NCBI GenBank assembly: GCA_037443205.1 | Contig: JBBIOU010000002.1 | Span: 62,001-126,000, forward strand | DNA from: JBBIOU01 sp037443205 | Lineage (GTDB): Bacteria > Bacteroidota > Bacteroidia > Flavobacteriales_D > UBA2798 | DNA length: 64,000 nucleotides | Direction of reading: 5' to 3' | Part shown: piece by piece, positions 19,125 to 28,849 of the stretch | How the letters are laid out: the number at the start of each line of letters is the position of its first letter | Numbering within the stretch: the stretch's first letter is position 1 | Program-made: the position numbers and the translations under genes | The notes under the pieces: generated by a model | Seen by the model: only the letters and a program-made list of their open reading frames with translations | Told to the model about the DNA's origin: nothing | Database searches by the model: none

Positions 19125-19802
19125 TTATTGATTTACTGCAGAGGCCTCGGTTGAGCTGGTATCGTTTGGCACTTGTGGCTGTGTTATTACTGTGTGTTTT
19201 TTCTTGCTGCCAAAAAATGTTTTTTGCTTGATGATGAGAATAAATATACCTATGGTAATTGCCGAATCGGCCAGATTAAATATGGGTCTGAAGAAAATAT
19301 ATTCCTCGCCTTTCCAGAATGGAAACCAATCGGGGAAATGCCCTTGTAAAATCGGGAAATAAAGCATATCAACCACATGTCCTTGTAAAAACGAAGCGTA
19401 ACCGCCTTCAGCAGGCATAAATGATGCAACACTATGATAACTATCACTAAAAATAATTCCATAAAACATACTGTCAATAATATTACCCAATGCACCCGCA
19501 AAAATGAGCGATATACTTACAATTAGTAACGAGGGGGCATTTTTTTTGATAATACCGTAAAGGTAATAACCTATTACTGCAAGGGCAACAATTCTGAATA
19601 TAGATAGAAATAACTTACCCCATAAACTGTCTTCGCCACCAATCTCCAATCCAAAAGCCATTCCCCGGTTTTCGGTAAAATAAATTTTAAACCACGAAAA
19701 TATAGAGATACTCTCGCCCAGTACCATGTGGGTTTTAACCCAAATTTTTAAAATTTGATCGAGTAATAATACAATAAGTATGGTAATCAGTGCCTTCTTC
19801 AA
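19125..19802 (-). CDS. lspA: Lipoprotein signal peptidase (signal peptidase II)
   Basis: The 225-residue membrane protease cleaves prolipoproteins after lipid addition to the lipobox Cys. Four hydrophobic segments are evident. The aspartate motifs are GNIIDSMFYG, GHVVDMLYFP and FNLADSAITIG; the last two carry the catalytic pair. It is longer than the ~165-residue E. coli enzyme because of an inserted loop and a charged C-terminal tail (residues ~195-225), as is usual in Bacteroidota. It is the last gene of ileS-dksA-like-lspA, 27 bases after the DksA-like gene. Many lipoproteins in this window would be its substrates. Confidence 0.95.
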   Translation of the reverse strand: MKKALITILIVLLLDQILKIWVKTHMVLGESISIFSWFKIYFTENRGMAFGLEIGGEDSLWGKLFLSIFRIVALAVIGYYLYGIIKKNAPSLLIVSISLIFAGALGNIIDSMFYGIIFSDSYHSVASFMPAEGGYASFLQGHVVDMLYFPILQGHFPDWFPFWKGEEYIFFRPIFNLADSAITIGIFILIIKQKTFFGSKKKHTVITQPQVPNDTSSTEASAVNQ

Positions 19803-19829
19803 AACAGTCCCCTCATCCCCTTTTGTATG

Positions 19830-20777
19830 TTAATATTGCTGTGCTTTTGCTTCTATGCTAAGTGTAGTATGCGGAACTAACCGGAGGCGTTCTTTATTAA
19901 TTAATTTTCCGGTAACTCTGCAAATGCCATAAGTTTTGTTTTCAATACGCACAAGTGCAGCTTCTAATGCCTGTATAAATTTTTCCTGACGGCCCAATAG
20001 CTGTGCTGTTTCTTCACGAGAGAGTGTTTCTGAACCATCTTCCATCATCTTGAATGTGGGCGATGTATCGTCTGTACCATGATCATCGGTGTGGGTCAAC
20101 GAACCTTTTAACAAATCTAAATCGCGTCTGGCCTCATCCAGTTTTTTTAAAATAATTTCTTTAAACTCTTGTAATTCAGCGTCAGAATAACGTGTGCGTG
20201 TATCTATTTCTACTTTTTTGTTTATGGGCTGCTGTACCACTGTTTCTTTGGGTTTACTATATAAGGGAATATCTACCAGTTTGTTTATTGCGTTTTTAGT
20301 AGTTTTAACTACTTCACGGTTATCAGCCGGTTTTTCAATGATTGTAGTTTTTTTCTCAGCTTTAGTAACCTTATCAATCTTTTCGGTTGTTTTAGTTTTT
20401 TTTACTGCCGCATTGTTATTTGCTTCGCTTTTATTTTTGCTTTTATTTATGGGTTTTTCCTGCACTTTTTGTTGTTTTTTATTTTTTACGGCAGGCTTGC
20501 TGGTTTTAACAGTAGATACGGCTTTTTTAGATTTTTCCTTTTTTACGGGCTTGAGTTGTTTTTTAGCAGCGGGCTTCTGTGCCGTTGCTTTTTTTACCGG
20601 TTTTGCAGTTTTTTTTGCAGTAGCTTTTTTAAGAACCGGTTTAGACGGCTTTTTGGCTGCAGATTTTTTGGAATTTGATTTTTTTACTGCGGGTTTTTTA
20701 GCAATTGATTTTTTAGGGGTAGCTTTTTTTACGGTGGTTTTTTTTACCTGTTTAGCTGCTTTTTTCTTTGCCGCCAT
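19830..20777 (-). CDS. DksA/TraR-family protein with Lys/Ala-rich histone-H1-like N-terminus
   Basis: The 315-residue protein has two parts. Residues 1 to ~165 are extremely rich in Lys, Ala and Pro with KKA/KKP repeats, like bacterial histone-H1-like tails, and probably bind nucleic acid non-specifically (inference). Residues ~195-315 are a DksA-like domain: a coiled-coil segment (YSDAELQEFKEIILKKLDEA), then YGICRVTGKLINKERLRLVP. Of the four zinc-finger Cys of classical DksA only one remains (C in GICRVTG); the other three are Thr, Ser and Ala, so the finger probably does not bind zinc. The gene lies between ileS (27-base gap) and lspA, an order widely conserved in Bacteroidota. Action on RNA polymerase secondary channel is possible but unproven. 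Confidence 0.85.
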   Translation of the reverse strand: MAAKKKAAKQVKKTTVKKATPKKSIAKKPAVKKSNSKKSAAKKPSKPVLKKATAKKTAKPVKKATAQKPAAKKQLKPVKKEKSKKAVSTVKTSKPAVKNKKQQKVQEKPINKSKNKSEANNNAAVKKTKTTEKIDKVTKAEKKTTIIEKPADNREVVKTTKNAINKLVDIPLYSKPKETVVQQPINKKVEIDTRTRYSDAELQEFKEIILKKLDEARRDLDLLKGSLTHTDDHGTDDTSPTFKMMEDGSETLSREETAQLLGRQEKFIQALEAALVRIENKTYGICRVTGKLINKERLRLVPHTTLSIEAKAQQY

Positions 20778-20804
20778 AATTTATATTGTTTTCTTGTTAT
20801 ACAA

Positions 20805-23800
20805 TTATTGGTTTTTTGTTATCCTAAGATAGGTTTTTATATTTTCATCAACTTCTAACTCTTGTTTGTTACCATTCAAATTATCAACCAGTTCGAGTTT
20901 TGATGCCAATGTTTCCGAGCAAATATAATTCAAATTATTTATGATAGCATCGTTTAATGAATTATGCTTTAATATTTCTATATTTATTTTATCGGTTAAG
21001 GCTAACTGACTGTCTTTGCGTAAGTTTTGAATTCTGTTTACCAGCTCCCGGGCCAGTCCCTCTTCTTTTAAAGTGCTACTTACGGTAATGTCTAAGGCTA
21101 CTGTTATGCCTCCTTCTGAAATAACACTAAAACCCGGTATGTCTTTCGAAGTGATTTCCACGTCTTCTAAAAGCAAAGTTATCTGTTCATTATTTATGTT
21201 TAAACTATATAGTTTTTCTCTCTCAATCTTATCAATATCTTCTTTTTTGAATTTTGATATGGCTTCGGCTATAGCCTTCATGTGTTTGCCATATTTTGGC
21301 CCCAGGGTTTTAAAATTGGGTTTGATTGTTTTTACCAGTATGCTACTATCATCAAGGTATTCCAGTTCTTTTACATTTACTTCGGCTAAAATTAAATCTT
21401 GAACAGCCTGTAACTGCTCTTTAAATTTAGCGTTAAGTACGGGTACCATTATTTTTTGAAGCGGTTGTCTGACTTTAATTTGCTCTTTTTTGCGGATGCT
21501 TAAAACCATCGAAGATATTTGCTGGGCTATTGCCATTTTTTCTTCCAGGTATAAGTCTATTTCCTTTTCGTTAGCAATCGGATAATTTGCCAGATGTACA
21601 GAGCTTAAAGCATGCTTTTTGCTAACCGAATTTAAATCGCAAAATAATTGTTCACTAAAAAAAGGAGCCATTGGCGATGCCAGTATGGCAATGGTTTCTA
21701 AACAGGTGTATAAAGTTTGATAGGCAGCGATTTTATCTTCGGTGTATTCGCCTTTCCAAAAACGCCTGCGGCACAAACGTACATACCAGTTGCTCAGGTG
21801 GTCTAACACAAATGTTTCTATTTCGCGGGCAGCCTTGGTGGGTTCATATTCATTTAAATTTTCATCAACTGTTTTTATCAGCGAGTTTAGCCTGGATATT
21901 ATCCATCGGTCAATTTCAGGTCGCTTAGCTACAGGTATTAAAGGTTCGGCAAATGTAAATTTATCTACATTGGCATATAAAGCAAAAAAAGCATAGGTGT
22001 TATAAAGGGCGCGGAAGAATTTGCGTTGGGTTTCTATAAGTCCTTCTATGTCAAATTTCAGGTTATCCCAAGGTTGAGCATTGGTAATCATATACCAACG
22101 GGTGGCATCAGGACCGTATTTTTCGATTGTATCAAAGGGGTCAATGGTATTGCCCAGGCGTTTGCTCATTTTTTGGCCATTTTTATCTAACACAAGCCCG
22201 TTTGAAATAACATTTTTATAAGCTACCGAGTCAAAACAAATCGTAGCAATGGTGTGCAGGGTATAAAACCAACCGCGTGTTTGGTCAACTCCTTCAGCTA
22301 TGTAATCTGCCGGAAATGCCAGACCTTGGTCAATTAGTTCTTTGTTTTCGAAGGGATAATGTAATTGCGCATAGGGCATACTACCCGAATCAAACCACAC
22401 ATCAATTAAATCCGATTCTCGTTTCATAGGTTTACCTGTGGATGAAACCAGAATAATTTCATCCACATAAGGCCTGTGCATATCGAAGGTATTGTAGTTA
22501 TCTACCGAAAAATTTCCGGGGATAAAATTTTGTAAAGGATTATTTTGCATGATTCCGTACTCTACTGCCTTTTGGCATTCATTTTTCAGCTCTTCCAAAG
22601 AACCGATGCATTTTTCTTCTCCGTCATTGCTGCGCCATATTGGTAAAGGTATTCCCCAATATCGGGAACGTGATAAATTCCAGTCGTTGGCATTTTCTAA
22701 CCAGTTGCCGAAACGCCCGGTTCCGGTGCTTTCGGGTTTCCAGTTGATGGTTTTATTGAGGGCAACTAATTTATCGCGTACTCGGGGCACATTGATAAAC
22801 CAACTGTCTAAGGGGTAATAAAGTACGGGCTTATCTGTTCGCCAGCAGTGGGGATAGTTATGTTCGTACTTTTCTTTTTTAAAAAGTTTGTCTTCGTATT
22901 GTAACTTTAAAATGATGCGTTCGTCAACACTCAGATAGGATAATTTAGAAGTGTCGCTGATAATTCCTTTTAGGTTGTCTTTTTGTTTAGCTAATTCGTC
23001 TAATTTCTCTGCCTCACTCATATAGGCTTCTTTTACATACTCACCGGCAAAACCAAAAACAGGGTCATACATTTCGGGTCTAAATTTACCTTGCAAATCA
23101 ACTAAAGGAACCGGTTTGCCTTGTTCGTTTAAAACTAACATTGCAGGTACGTCTGCTTCTTTGGCTACTCGCATATCATCTGCTCCAAAAGTGGGGGCTA
23201 TATGAACTATGCCGGTACCGTCATCGGTGCTTACAAAATCTCCGGCAATTACTCTGAATGCTTTATCAGCATTTTCGTAAGGTTGTGTATATGGCAAGAG
23301 TTGCTCATAATTTAAACCGATTAAATCTTTACCCTTGCATGTTTTTATAATTTTCCAGGGTATAAGTTTATCTCCTTTTTTATAGGAATTAAAATCTATT
23401 TCCCGGGCATTGTCATTAAAATATTTTGAAACCAGATTTTTTGCCAGTATAACGCAAATATTTACACCTGAAAAGGGATTAAAAGTATCAACCCATACAT
23501 ATTCTATATTTTCACCTACAGCCAAAGCAGTGTTAGAAGGTAGTGTCCAAGGGGTGGTTGTCCAGGCTAAGAAGTAAATTTTACCTGCCGGTTGGGGATG
23601 AGTATTTTGCAGCAATTTGGTGTATTCATTTTCTTTTAAGGCAAACATAGCTACGGCACTATGGTCTTTTACAGTTTTATAACAACCGGGCTGGTTTAAT
23701 TCGTGCGAGCTAAGACCTGTGCCCGCAGCGGGAGAATAAGGCTGTATGGTGTATCCTTTGTATAATAATCCTTTATTATAAATATTTTTTAGCAGCCACC

Positions 23801-24281
23801 ATACGCTTTCTATGTATTTATTATCATAGGTTATGTAAGGATTTTTCATATCCACCCAATAACCCATGATGCGGGTAAGTTCTTCCCATTTATCGGTATA
23901 TTTCATAACCGCCTTGCGGCAAGCAATATTATACGCATCAACCGTAATTTTTTTGCCGATGTCTTCTTTGGTTATACCCAGTTCTTTTTCCACTGTTAAT
24001 TCTATTGGCAAGCCATGTGTGTCCCATCCTGCTTTACGATTAACCTGAAATCCTTTTAAGGTTTTATAGCGACAAAAGATATCCTTGATGGTGCGAGCCA
24101 TTACATGATGTATTCCGGGCAAACCATTGGCGCTGGGCGGGCCTTCATAAAACACAAAAGGCGGTTTTCCTTCGCGCGAACTAATGCTTTGTTCAAATGT
24201 TTTTTCCTGGTCCCACTTTGCCAATATTTTTTTTGAAATAAAGGGCAAGTCTAAAACTTTATATTCCGGGTATTTGACCAT
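20805..24281 (-). CDS. ileS: Isoleucyl-tRNA synthetase (eukaryote-like/type 2)
   Basis: The 1158-residue class I aminoacyl-tRNA synthetase charges tRNA-Ile. The HIGH-equivalent is in PPSANGLPGIHHVMART (about residues 49-65). The KMSKS loop is QKMSKRLGN (about residue 703). The CP1 editing domain lies between them, and GWDTHGLPIE is the usual block after HIGH. An anticodon-binding domain and a long C-terminal region follow. The length and KMSKR form fit the type 2 IleRS used by Bacteroidota, a group that includes enzymes less sensitive to mupirocin; sensitivity here is not predictable. It is first in an operon with the DksA-like gene and lspA and has a good promoter match upstream. Confidence 0.96.
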   Translation of the reverse strand: MVKYPEYKVLDLPFISKKILAKWDQEKTFEQSISSREGKPPFVFYEGPPSANGLPGIHHVMARTIKDIFCRYKTLKGFQVNRKAGWDTHGLPIELTVEKELGITKEDIGKKITVDAYNIACRKAVMKYTDKWEELTRIMGYWVDMKNPYITYDNKYIESVWWLLKNIYNKGLLYKGYTIQPYSPAAGTGLSSHELNQPGCYKTVKDHSAVAMFALKENEYTKLLQNTHPQPAGKIYFLAWTTTPWTLPSNTALAVGENIEYVWVDTFNPFSGVNICVILAKNLVSKYFNDNAREIDFNSYKKGDKLIPWKIIKTCKGKDLIGLNYEQLLPYTQPYENADKAFRVIAGDFVSTDDGTGIVHIAPTFGADDMRVAKEADVPAMLVLNEQGKPVPLVDLQGKFRPEMYDPVFGFAGEYVKEAYMSEAEKLDELAKQKDNLKGIISDTSKLSYLSVDERIILKLQYEDKLFKKEKYEHNYPHCWRTDKPVLYYPLDSWFINVPRVRDKLVALNKTINWKPESTGTGRFGNWLENANDWNLSRSRYWGIPLPIWRSNDGEEKCIGSLEELKNECQKAVEYGIMQNNPLQNFIPGNFSVDNYNTFDMHRPYVDEIILVSSTGKPMKRESDLIDVWFDSGSMPYAQLHYPFENKELIDQGLAFPADYIAEGVDQTRGWFYTLHTIATICFDSVAYKNVISNGLVLDKNGQKMSKRLGNTIDPFDTIEKYGPDATRWYMITNAQPWDNLKFDIEGLIETQRKFFRALYNTYAFFALYANVDKFTFAEPLIPVAKRPEIDRWIISRLNSLIKTVDENLNEYEPTKAAREIETFVLDHLSNWYVRLCRRRFWKGEYTEDKIAAYQTLYTCLETIAILASPMAPFFSEQLFCDLNSVSKKHALSSVHLANYPIANEKEIDLYLEEKMAIAQQISSMVLSIRKKEQIKVRQPLQKIMVPVLNAKFKEQLQAVQDLILAEVNVKELEYLDDSSILVKTIKPNFKTLGPKYGKHMKAIAEAISKFKKEDIDKIEREKLYSLNINNEQITLLLEDVEITSKDIPGFSVISEGGITVALDITVSSTLKEEGLARELVNRIQNLRKDSQLALTDKINIEILKHNSLNDAIINNLNYICSETLASKLELVDNLNGNKQELEVDENIKTYLRITKNQ

Positions 24282-24298
24282 ATTAAAAATATAGCGTG

Positions 24299-24331
24299 CA
24301 AATGTAATGAATTAAGCTTTTTAAACCCAAA
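24299..24331 (-). promoter_or_regulatory. Promoter for the ileS operon
   Basis: On the minus strand TTTG (24328-24331), a 21-base spacer and TACATTTG (24299-24306) match the phylum consensus. The -7 element ends 17 bases before the ileS ATG. Confidence 0.6.
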
Positions 24332-24378
24332 TTAATAAATAGGAGGCAAAGCCGAGCCGAACGATTTGATTTATCCCC

Positions 24379-24404
24379 ACATTACGCATTAGCATGCGTA
24401 ATGT
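24379..24404. repeat. Inverted repeat sharing its core with the one at 4724-4769
   Basis: Arms ACATTACGCAT and ATGCGTAATGT flank the loop TAGC. The 24 bases 24380-24403 equal 4735-4758, 19.6 kb away, while the flanks differ. Confidence 0.8.
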
Positions 24405-24540
24405 TCGCCTGATTGCGGATAACCCAACACACCCCTTTGCCCAAGCACTCAGTCCGCCTCTGGCGGAAAATTTGAAATAAATCCGAATTTCTAATCCTTA
24501 ATTTGGGTTAAATCATATTTTCAGCATCTTGCTCTTAGAT

Positions 24541-24575
24541 AAAAAGAAAGCCCCCTAATACTCTTATTGGGGGCT
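24541..24575 (-). terminator. Rho-independent-type terminator of the act-cox operon
   Basis: AGCCCCC (24549-24555) pairs with GGGGGCT (24569-24575). On the minus strand the stem is followed by TTCTTTTT. It lies 20 bases beyond the coxA stop codon. Confidence 0.8.
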
Positions 24576-24594
24576 GTAATGTATTTCACTGATG

Positions 24595-26396
24595 TTAATG
24601 TTCTTCTTCTTCGTTGAGTAAAGGTACTGTTTGCGGAACAAAGTCATCGGGCATGCCGGGTTTGCTGTAATCGTATGGCCAGCGATATACGGTAGGAATT
24701 TCTCCGGGCCAGTTTCCGTGAATATGTTCAACTGGTGTTGTCCATTCGAGGGTATTAGATTTCCATGGATTTTTACTTGCTTTTTGCCCGCGGAATATGC
24801 TGTAAAAAAAGTTATATAAAAATATTACCTGTGCAAAAGCAGCTAATATTGCAAACACACTGATTACAATATTTAAGTCCACCACATGGTCAAACATCGG
24901 AAAATTGGTATATTCATAATAACGTCTGGGGGCTCCGGCCAATCCAACAAAGTGCATAGGGAAGAATACTCCGTAAGCACAAACAATGGTAAGCCAAAAA
25001 TGAGCATAGCCTAATTTGTTATTCATCATTCGGCCATACATTTTAGGGAACCAGTGATATATGCCGGCAAACATTCCGAATATGGCCGACATACCCATTA
25101 CGATGTGGAAGTGTGCCACTACAAAGTAGGTGTCGTGTACGGCAATATCAAGAGCTGAGTCGGCTAATATGATACCGGTTAATCCACCTGTAATAAAAGT
25201 TGAAACCAAACCAACTGAAAAAAGCATGGCCGGTGTATATACTAAGTTTCCTTTCCAGATGGTAGTGATGTAATTAAACACTTTCACTGCCGAGGGGATG
25301 GCTATTAACAAGGTGGTAAAAACAAACACACCGCCCAAAAAGGGATTCATTCCTGTAATAAACATATGATGGCCCCAAACAATAAACGAGAGGAAACCAA
25401 TAGCAAGTATGGAACCTATCATAGCACGATATCCAAAGATGGGTTTACGCGAGTTGGTAGCAATAATTTCTGAGGTAATACCCAAAGCCGGTAATAATAC
25501 AATATAAACCTCAGGGTGTCCTAAAAACCAGAACAAGTGTTGATATAAAATAGGACTACCGCCAACTGCGTCAAGCATACCTTCGTTGGGAGTAATTATT
25601 TCAGACAGATAAAAGCTGGTGCCGAAGGTTCTGTCCATCAACAATAATAATACTGCCGATACCAGTACCGGGAAAGAGAGCACACCTAAAATAGCTGTTA
25701 CAAATAATGCCCAAACGGTTAGGGGCAGGCGTGTCATTTTCATTCCGTGTGTGCGTAAATTTAAAATGGTTACTATATAATTTAAGCCTCCTAAAAGTGA
25801 TGATACTACAAATAAAGTCATAGACAGCAACCAAAGTGTCATTCCCAAACCGGATCCGGGTATAAAATCGGCATGAGCACTCAAGGGCGGGTAAACTGTC
25901 CAACCGGAAGATGCAGGACCTGATTCTACATAAATAGAAACCAACATAATAATGCTGGAAACCAAAAAGAACCAGTAAGAAAGCATATTTAAGAAACCCG
26001 ATGCCATGTCGCGTGCACCCACCTGCAAGGGTATAAGCAGGTTGGCAAATGTTCCGCTCAAGCCACCGGTTAATACAAAAAACACCATGATAGTGCCGTG
26101 CAGGGTAACCAATGCCAAATACATGTCCTGTCCAGTATTCCGTCAGGTGCCCATTTTTCTCCGAGGAAAAAAGTAAGTATTTGAAAATTTTCTCCGGGCC
26201 AGCCTAATTGCAAACGGAATAAAATAGACATAAGCATAGCTACAACGGCCATAAATATGGCTGTAACCAAAAATTGCTTGCTAATCATTTTATGGTCCTG
26301 ACTGAACACATACTTGGTAATAAAATGTTCTTTGTGATGATGCACATGTTCGTGTTCGTGTGCATGTTCGCTAATGTGTGTAGTTGCAACTCCCAT
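24595..26396 (-). pseudogene. coxA: Cytochrome c oxidase subunit I, split by an apparent frameshift
   Basis: Haem-copper oxidase subunit I reduces O2 and pumps protons. Two overlapping frames together give about 600 residues, the normal Bacteroidota length. Frame one (26396 down to 26070) starts with a His-rich tail (residues 8-25) and reads correctly to GEKWAPDGIL. It then turns to nonsense, while frame two resumes with DMYLALVTLHGTIMVFFV. One missing base around 26125-26133 explains this, and no homopolymer is present there. Downstream the enzyme looks intact: HPEVYIVLLPALG (CuB His and Tyr), VWGHHMF and HDTYFVVAHFHIVMG (haem ligands). In an otherwise intact operon this may be a sequencing or assembly error, or a recent mutation. 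It is last in the operon, 12 bases after coxB. Confidence 0.85.
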
Positions 26397-26408
26397 CGTA
26401 AATTCAAT

Positions 26409-27632
26409 TTATTTAATGTTATTCAAAGCTGTTGCTGTTGCTGCAGCGGTAGTATCTTTTGGTTCGGATTGTTGTTCAGGAATAAAAACAGATTTTAAGG
26501 TTTTTTGTTCTTTCCACCATTTTTCGTAGGCCTCTTTTTTCTCAATTACTACTTTCATTTGCATGTTGTAATGCGAAGCTCCGCATATTTTATTGCAAAG
26601 TAGCACAAAGTCAAACTTATCGTCATTCATGATGGTACGCATACTGTCTGTAGTAATAATGGGTACAAATTTAAATCGGGTGGTCATTCCCGGAACGGTA
26701 TTCATTTGCATTCGCAAATGCGGGAAATAGGCACTATGGATAACATCTTGTGAGCGGAATGTAAATTCATATTCCTGACCTTGCAGCAAATGAATTTCTG
26801 TGGGTAAAAAATCATCGTATGCTTTATCGTCATATTCGGGCTTGTGTATTTTTTTAAGTTCCATCACTTTGGCCAAATGCCTGCGCATGCGATCTATTCT
26901 GGCTTTGGTTTCGGCTGCTTTCATATCGGGCATGATGGTATTTTTAAGTAATGAATCTAAATTTTTAATTTCTGCATTGATTTGTGTAATGCGTGCATCA
27001 ATAGTTTCTTTGGTAGCTACCCCTAAGGCGTTTTGTATTTCGGCACTTACCAGCCTGAAATCGGAATGACCTAATTCGTTATTATCACCGGCATAACGGG
27101 CTATCCAGCCAAATTGCTTTGAATATATTTCTACCTTAACAGCATTTTCGCCCGTAGCGTCTGTAATCTCATTCCAGGTTTTAAGTCCTAAGAAAATGAT
27201 AACAAACAATACACTGGCAGGAACAATTGTCCACAGCAATTCCAGTTTATTATTGTGAGGGAAATACAGTGCTTTTCTGTCTTTTCTGTAATAATACTTA
27301 TTGGCAAAAACAAAAAGCAATGTATTGGTAATAAAGAAAACCGTAATGATGATAATCATGTTTAAGTTCATGAGCCAGTCGGTAGCCTCACCATGCTTAG
27401 TGGCCGATGGTCCCATACCACCCATACCATATTCTGCCATCAAATAAATAAAACTTGCATAAAACGCAAACATAAATACTAGCATCAGGCCTGCATTTAA
27501 TTTATTATCGCTATGCGGAATATCTTCTTCTCTCTTGTTACGCAATTGGGCAGAGAGTTCGTAAACGCGTGTTAACTGGGCAATTGCAATGATACCCAGT
27601 AAAATGATTAGAACAATTATAAGCTTTGTCAT
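26409..27632 (-). CDS. coxB: Cytochrome c oxidase subunit II
   Basis: The 407-residue subunit receives electrons at its CuA centre and passes them to subunit I. It has an N-terminal hydrophobic helix, then two further membrane segments (about residues 40-115). A periplasmic cupredoxin domain carries the CuA ligands: His in VIHSAYFPHLR and the motif CNKICGASHYNM (Cys, Cys, His, Met). A charged insert of about 70 residues, absent from short CoxB proteins, lies inside the domain (residues ~195-265). A low-complexity Ala/Thr C-terminus follows. No fused cytochrome c (CxxCH) is present. It sits between actF (26 bases) and coxA (12 bases). Confidence 0.95.
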   Translation of the reverse strand: MTKLIIVLIILLGIIAIAQLTRVYELSAQLRNKREEDIPHSDNKLNAGLMLVFMFAFYASFIYLMAEYGMGGMGPSATKHGEATDWLMNLNMIIIITVFFITNTLLFVFANKYYYRKDRKALYFPHNNKLELLWTIVPASVLFVIIFLGLKTWNEITDATGENAVKVEIYSKQFGWIARYAGDNNELGHSDFRLVSAEIQNALGVATKETIDARITQINAEIKNLDSLLKNTIMPDMKAAETKARIDRMRRHLAKVMELKKIHKPEYDDKAYDDFLPTEIHLLQGQEYEFTFRSQDVIHSAYFPHLRMQMNTVPGMTTRFKFVPIITTDSMRTIMNDDKFDFVLLCNKICGASHYNMQMKVVIEKKEAYEKWWKEQKTLKSVFIPEQQSEPKDTTAAATATALNNIK

Positions 27633-27658
27633 CGTGTCTTACTTTTTTCTTGCTGTTA

Positions 27659-28837
27659 TTAAAATTGGTGATGAATACTTTCTTCGAGGTAGGGGTGGTT
27701 TTTGGGAACGAGTGGTGCTTTGCTAAGTTCTCTTAATACTACAAATATAAATAAGCCTAAAAACATTAAGAACATGCCTATTTCCAATAAACCAAATTGC
27801 CAGTGTTGTTTTACGGTTCCGGGCATTACCATAACAAATACATCCAACCAGTGGCCAAAGAAAATAACTAAACCTACAAACATTAGTAATTTGTAGTTTC
27901 TTTTGGCATCTCTAGACATTAAAACAAGCATGGGTAATGCAAAGTTTATAACAAACATAAAGTAATAAGGAAATTTATAATGTTCATTTCTGAATTGGTA
28001 ATAGCTTACTTCTTCGGGAATATTAGCATACCATATTAATTGCATTTGGAAAAACCAAAGGTAGCTCCATAAAAAGCTGATGGCAAACATCCATTTACCT
28101 AAATCGTGTAAATGATTTTCGTTTACTTCGTTTAAATGGCCTTTACTTTTGAGGTAAAGTGTAAGCATAATAAATGTAATGATGGCGGTAACCCACATAC
28201 CTGAAAAAACATACCATCCATACAAGGTGCTAAACCAATGAGGTTCTAAAGACATCAACCAATCCCAGGCCAGTGTGGATGAAAAAACTGCAAACAAAAC
28301 CAGAAATGTGGCTCCTTTTCTGTAATTTTTAAAATGCAATTCGGTTCCGCCCACCTGATCTTCTAAAAGGGAGCGTTTGCGAAACGCTCTGGCAAATAAG
28401 ATAAAAACAGTAAAATAAACTGCGTTTCTAATCCAAAAAAACACCGGATTTAAATAGGTAGATTTGTGTTGCAGTATTTCATCATGCTCAACATGATGAG
28501 AATCCATCCATTCGTAGCTATGATTAAACCCGAATGTAGCGGCCAGAAAAAACAGAATAAGAATAGCCGAACCTACAGGCAAATAACCCATCACGGCTTC
28601 AAAAACACGCTTCAGTACAGTTCCCCAAGCAACCTCAGCGGCATACTGCAAGGATAAAAAGAATAAAGCGCCTAATGAAATGGCAAAAAAGAAAAAACCG
28701 TTTACCAGCAAGTTAGACCAAAAACGTTGGTGATGCTCGGTGTTGTCGCCAAAAAAACCAACAATGGTCGCTACCATGCCTAAAATCATCAGCGCGAAGG
28801 TTACATTTTTAGCTCTGCTTGAAATACTAAATTCCAT
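27659..28837 (-). CDS. actF: Alternative complex III subunit ActF (membrane subunit)
   Basis: The 392-residue polytopic membrane protein has about ten hydrophobic helices, of the NrfD-like type found in alternative complex III (quinol:cytochrome c oxidoreductase). Recognisable stretches are WYVFSGMWVTAIITF and WSYLWFFQMQLIWYANIPEE, a typical ActF block. It anchors the complex and pairs with ActC, the other NrfD-type subunit. It lies 12 bases after actE and before coxB, in the standard Bacteroidota order. Confidence 0.9.
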   Translation of the reverse strand: MEFSISSRAKNVTFALMILGMVATIVGFFGDNTEHHQRFWSNLLVNGFFFFAISLGALFFLSLQYAAEVAWGTVLKRVFEAVMGYLPVGSAILILFFLAATFGFNHSYEWMDSHHVEHDEILQHKSTYLNPVFFWIRNAVYFTVFILFARAFRKRSLLEDQVGGTELHFKNYRKGATFLVLFAVFSSTLAWDWLMSLEPHWFSTLYGWYVFSGMWVTAIITFIMLTLYLKSKGHLNEVNENHLHDLGKWMFAISFLWSYLWFFQMQLIWYANIPEEVSYYQFRNEHYKFPYYFMFVINFALPMLVLMSRDAKRNYKLLMFVGLVIFFGHWLDVFVMVMPGTVKQHWQFGLLEIGMFLMFLGLFIFVVLRELSKAPLVPKNHPYLEESIHHQF

Positions 28838-28849
28838 TTGTGTATTTTT

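Larger units (their letters stand above)
24282..24594. other. Intergenic region with promoter, two hairpins and a terminator
   Basis: This 313-base gap between ileS and the cox operon end contains the ileS promoter, a hairpin sharing 24 identical bases with 4735-4758, a small TCCGCC/GGCGGA hairpin (24453-24467) and the terminator at 24541-24575. No gene was seen. Confidence 0.7.

Noticed and set aside
20194..20832. 212-codon plus-strand frame opposite the DksA-like gene
   Set aside because: It is the antisense image of the Lys/Ala-rich tail (giving Phe/Leu/Ala/Val-rich false membrane protein) and overlaps a well-supported gene fully.
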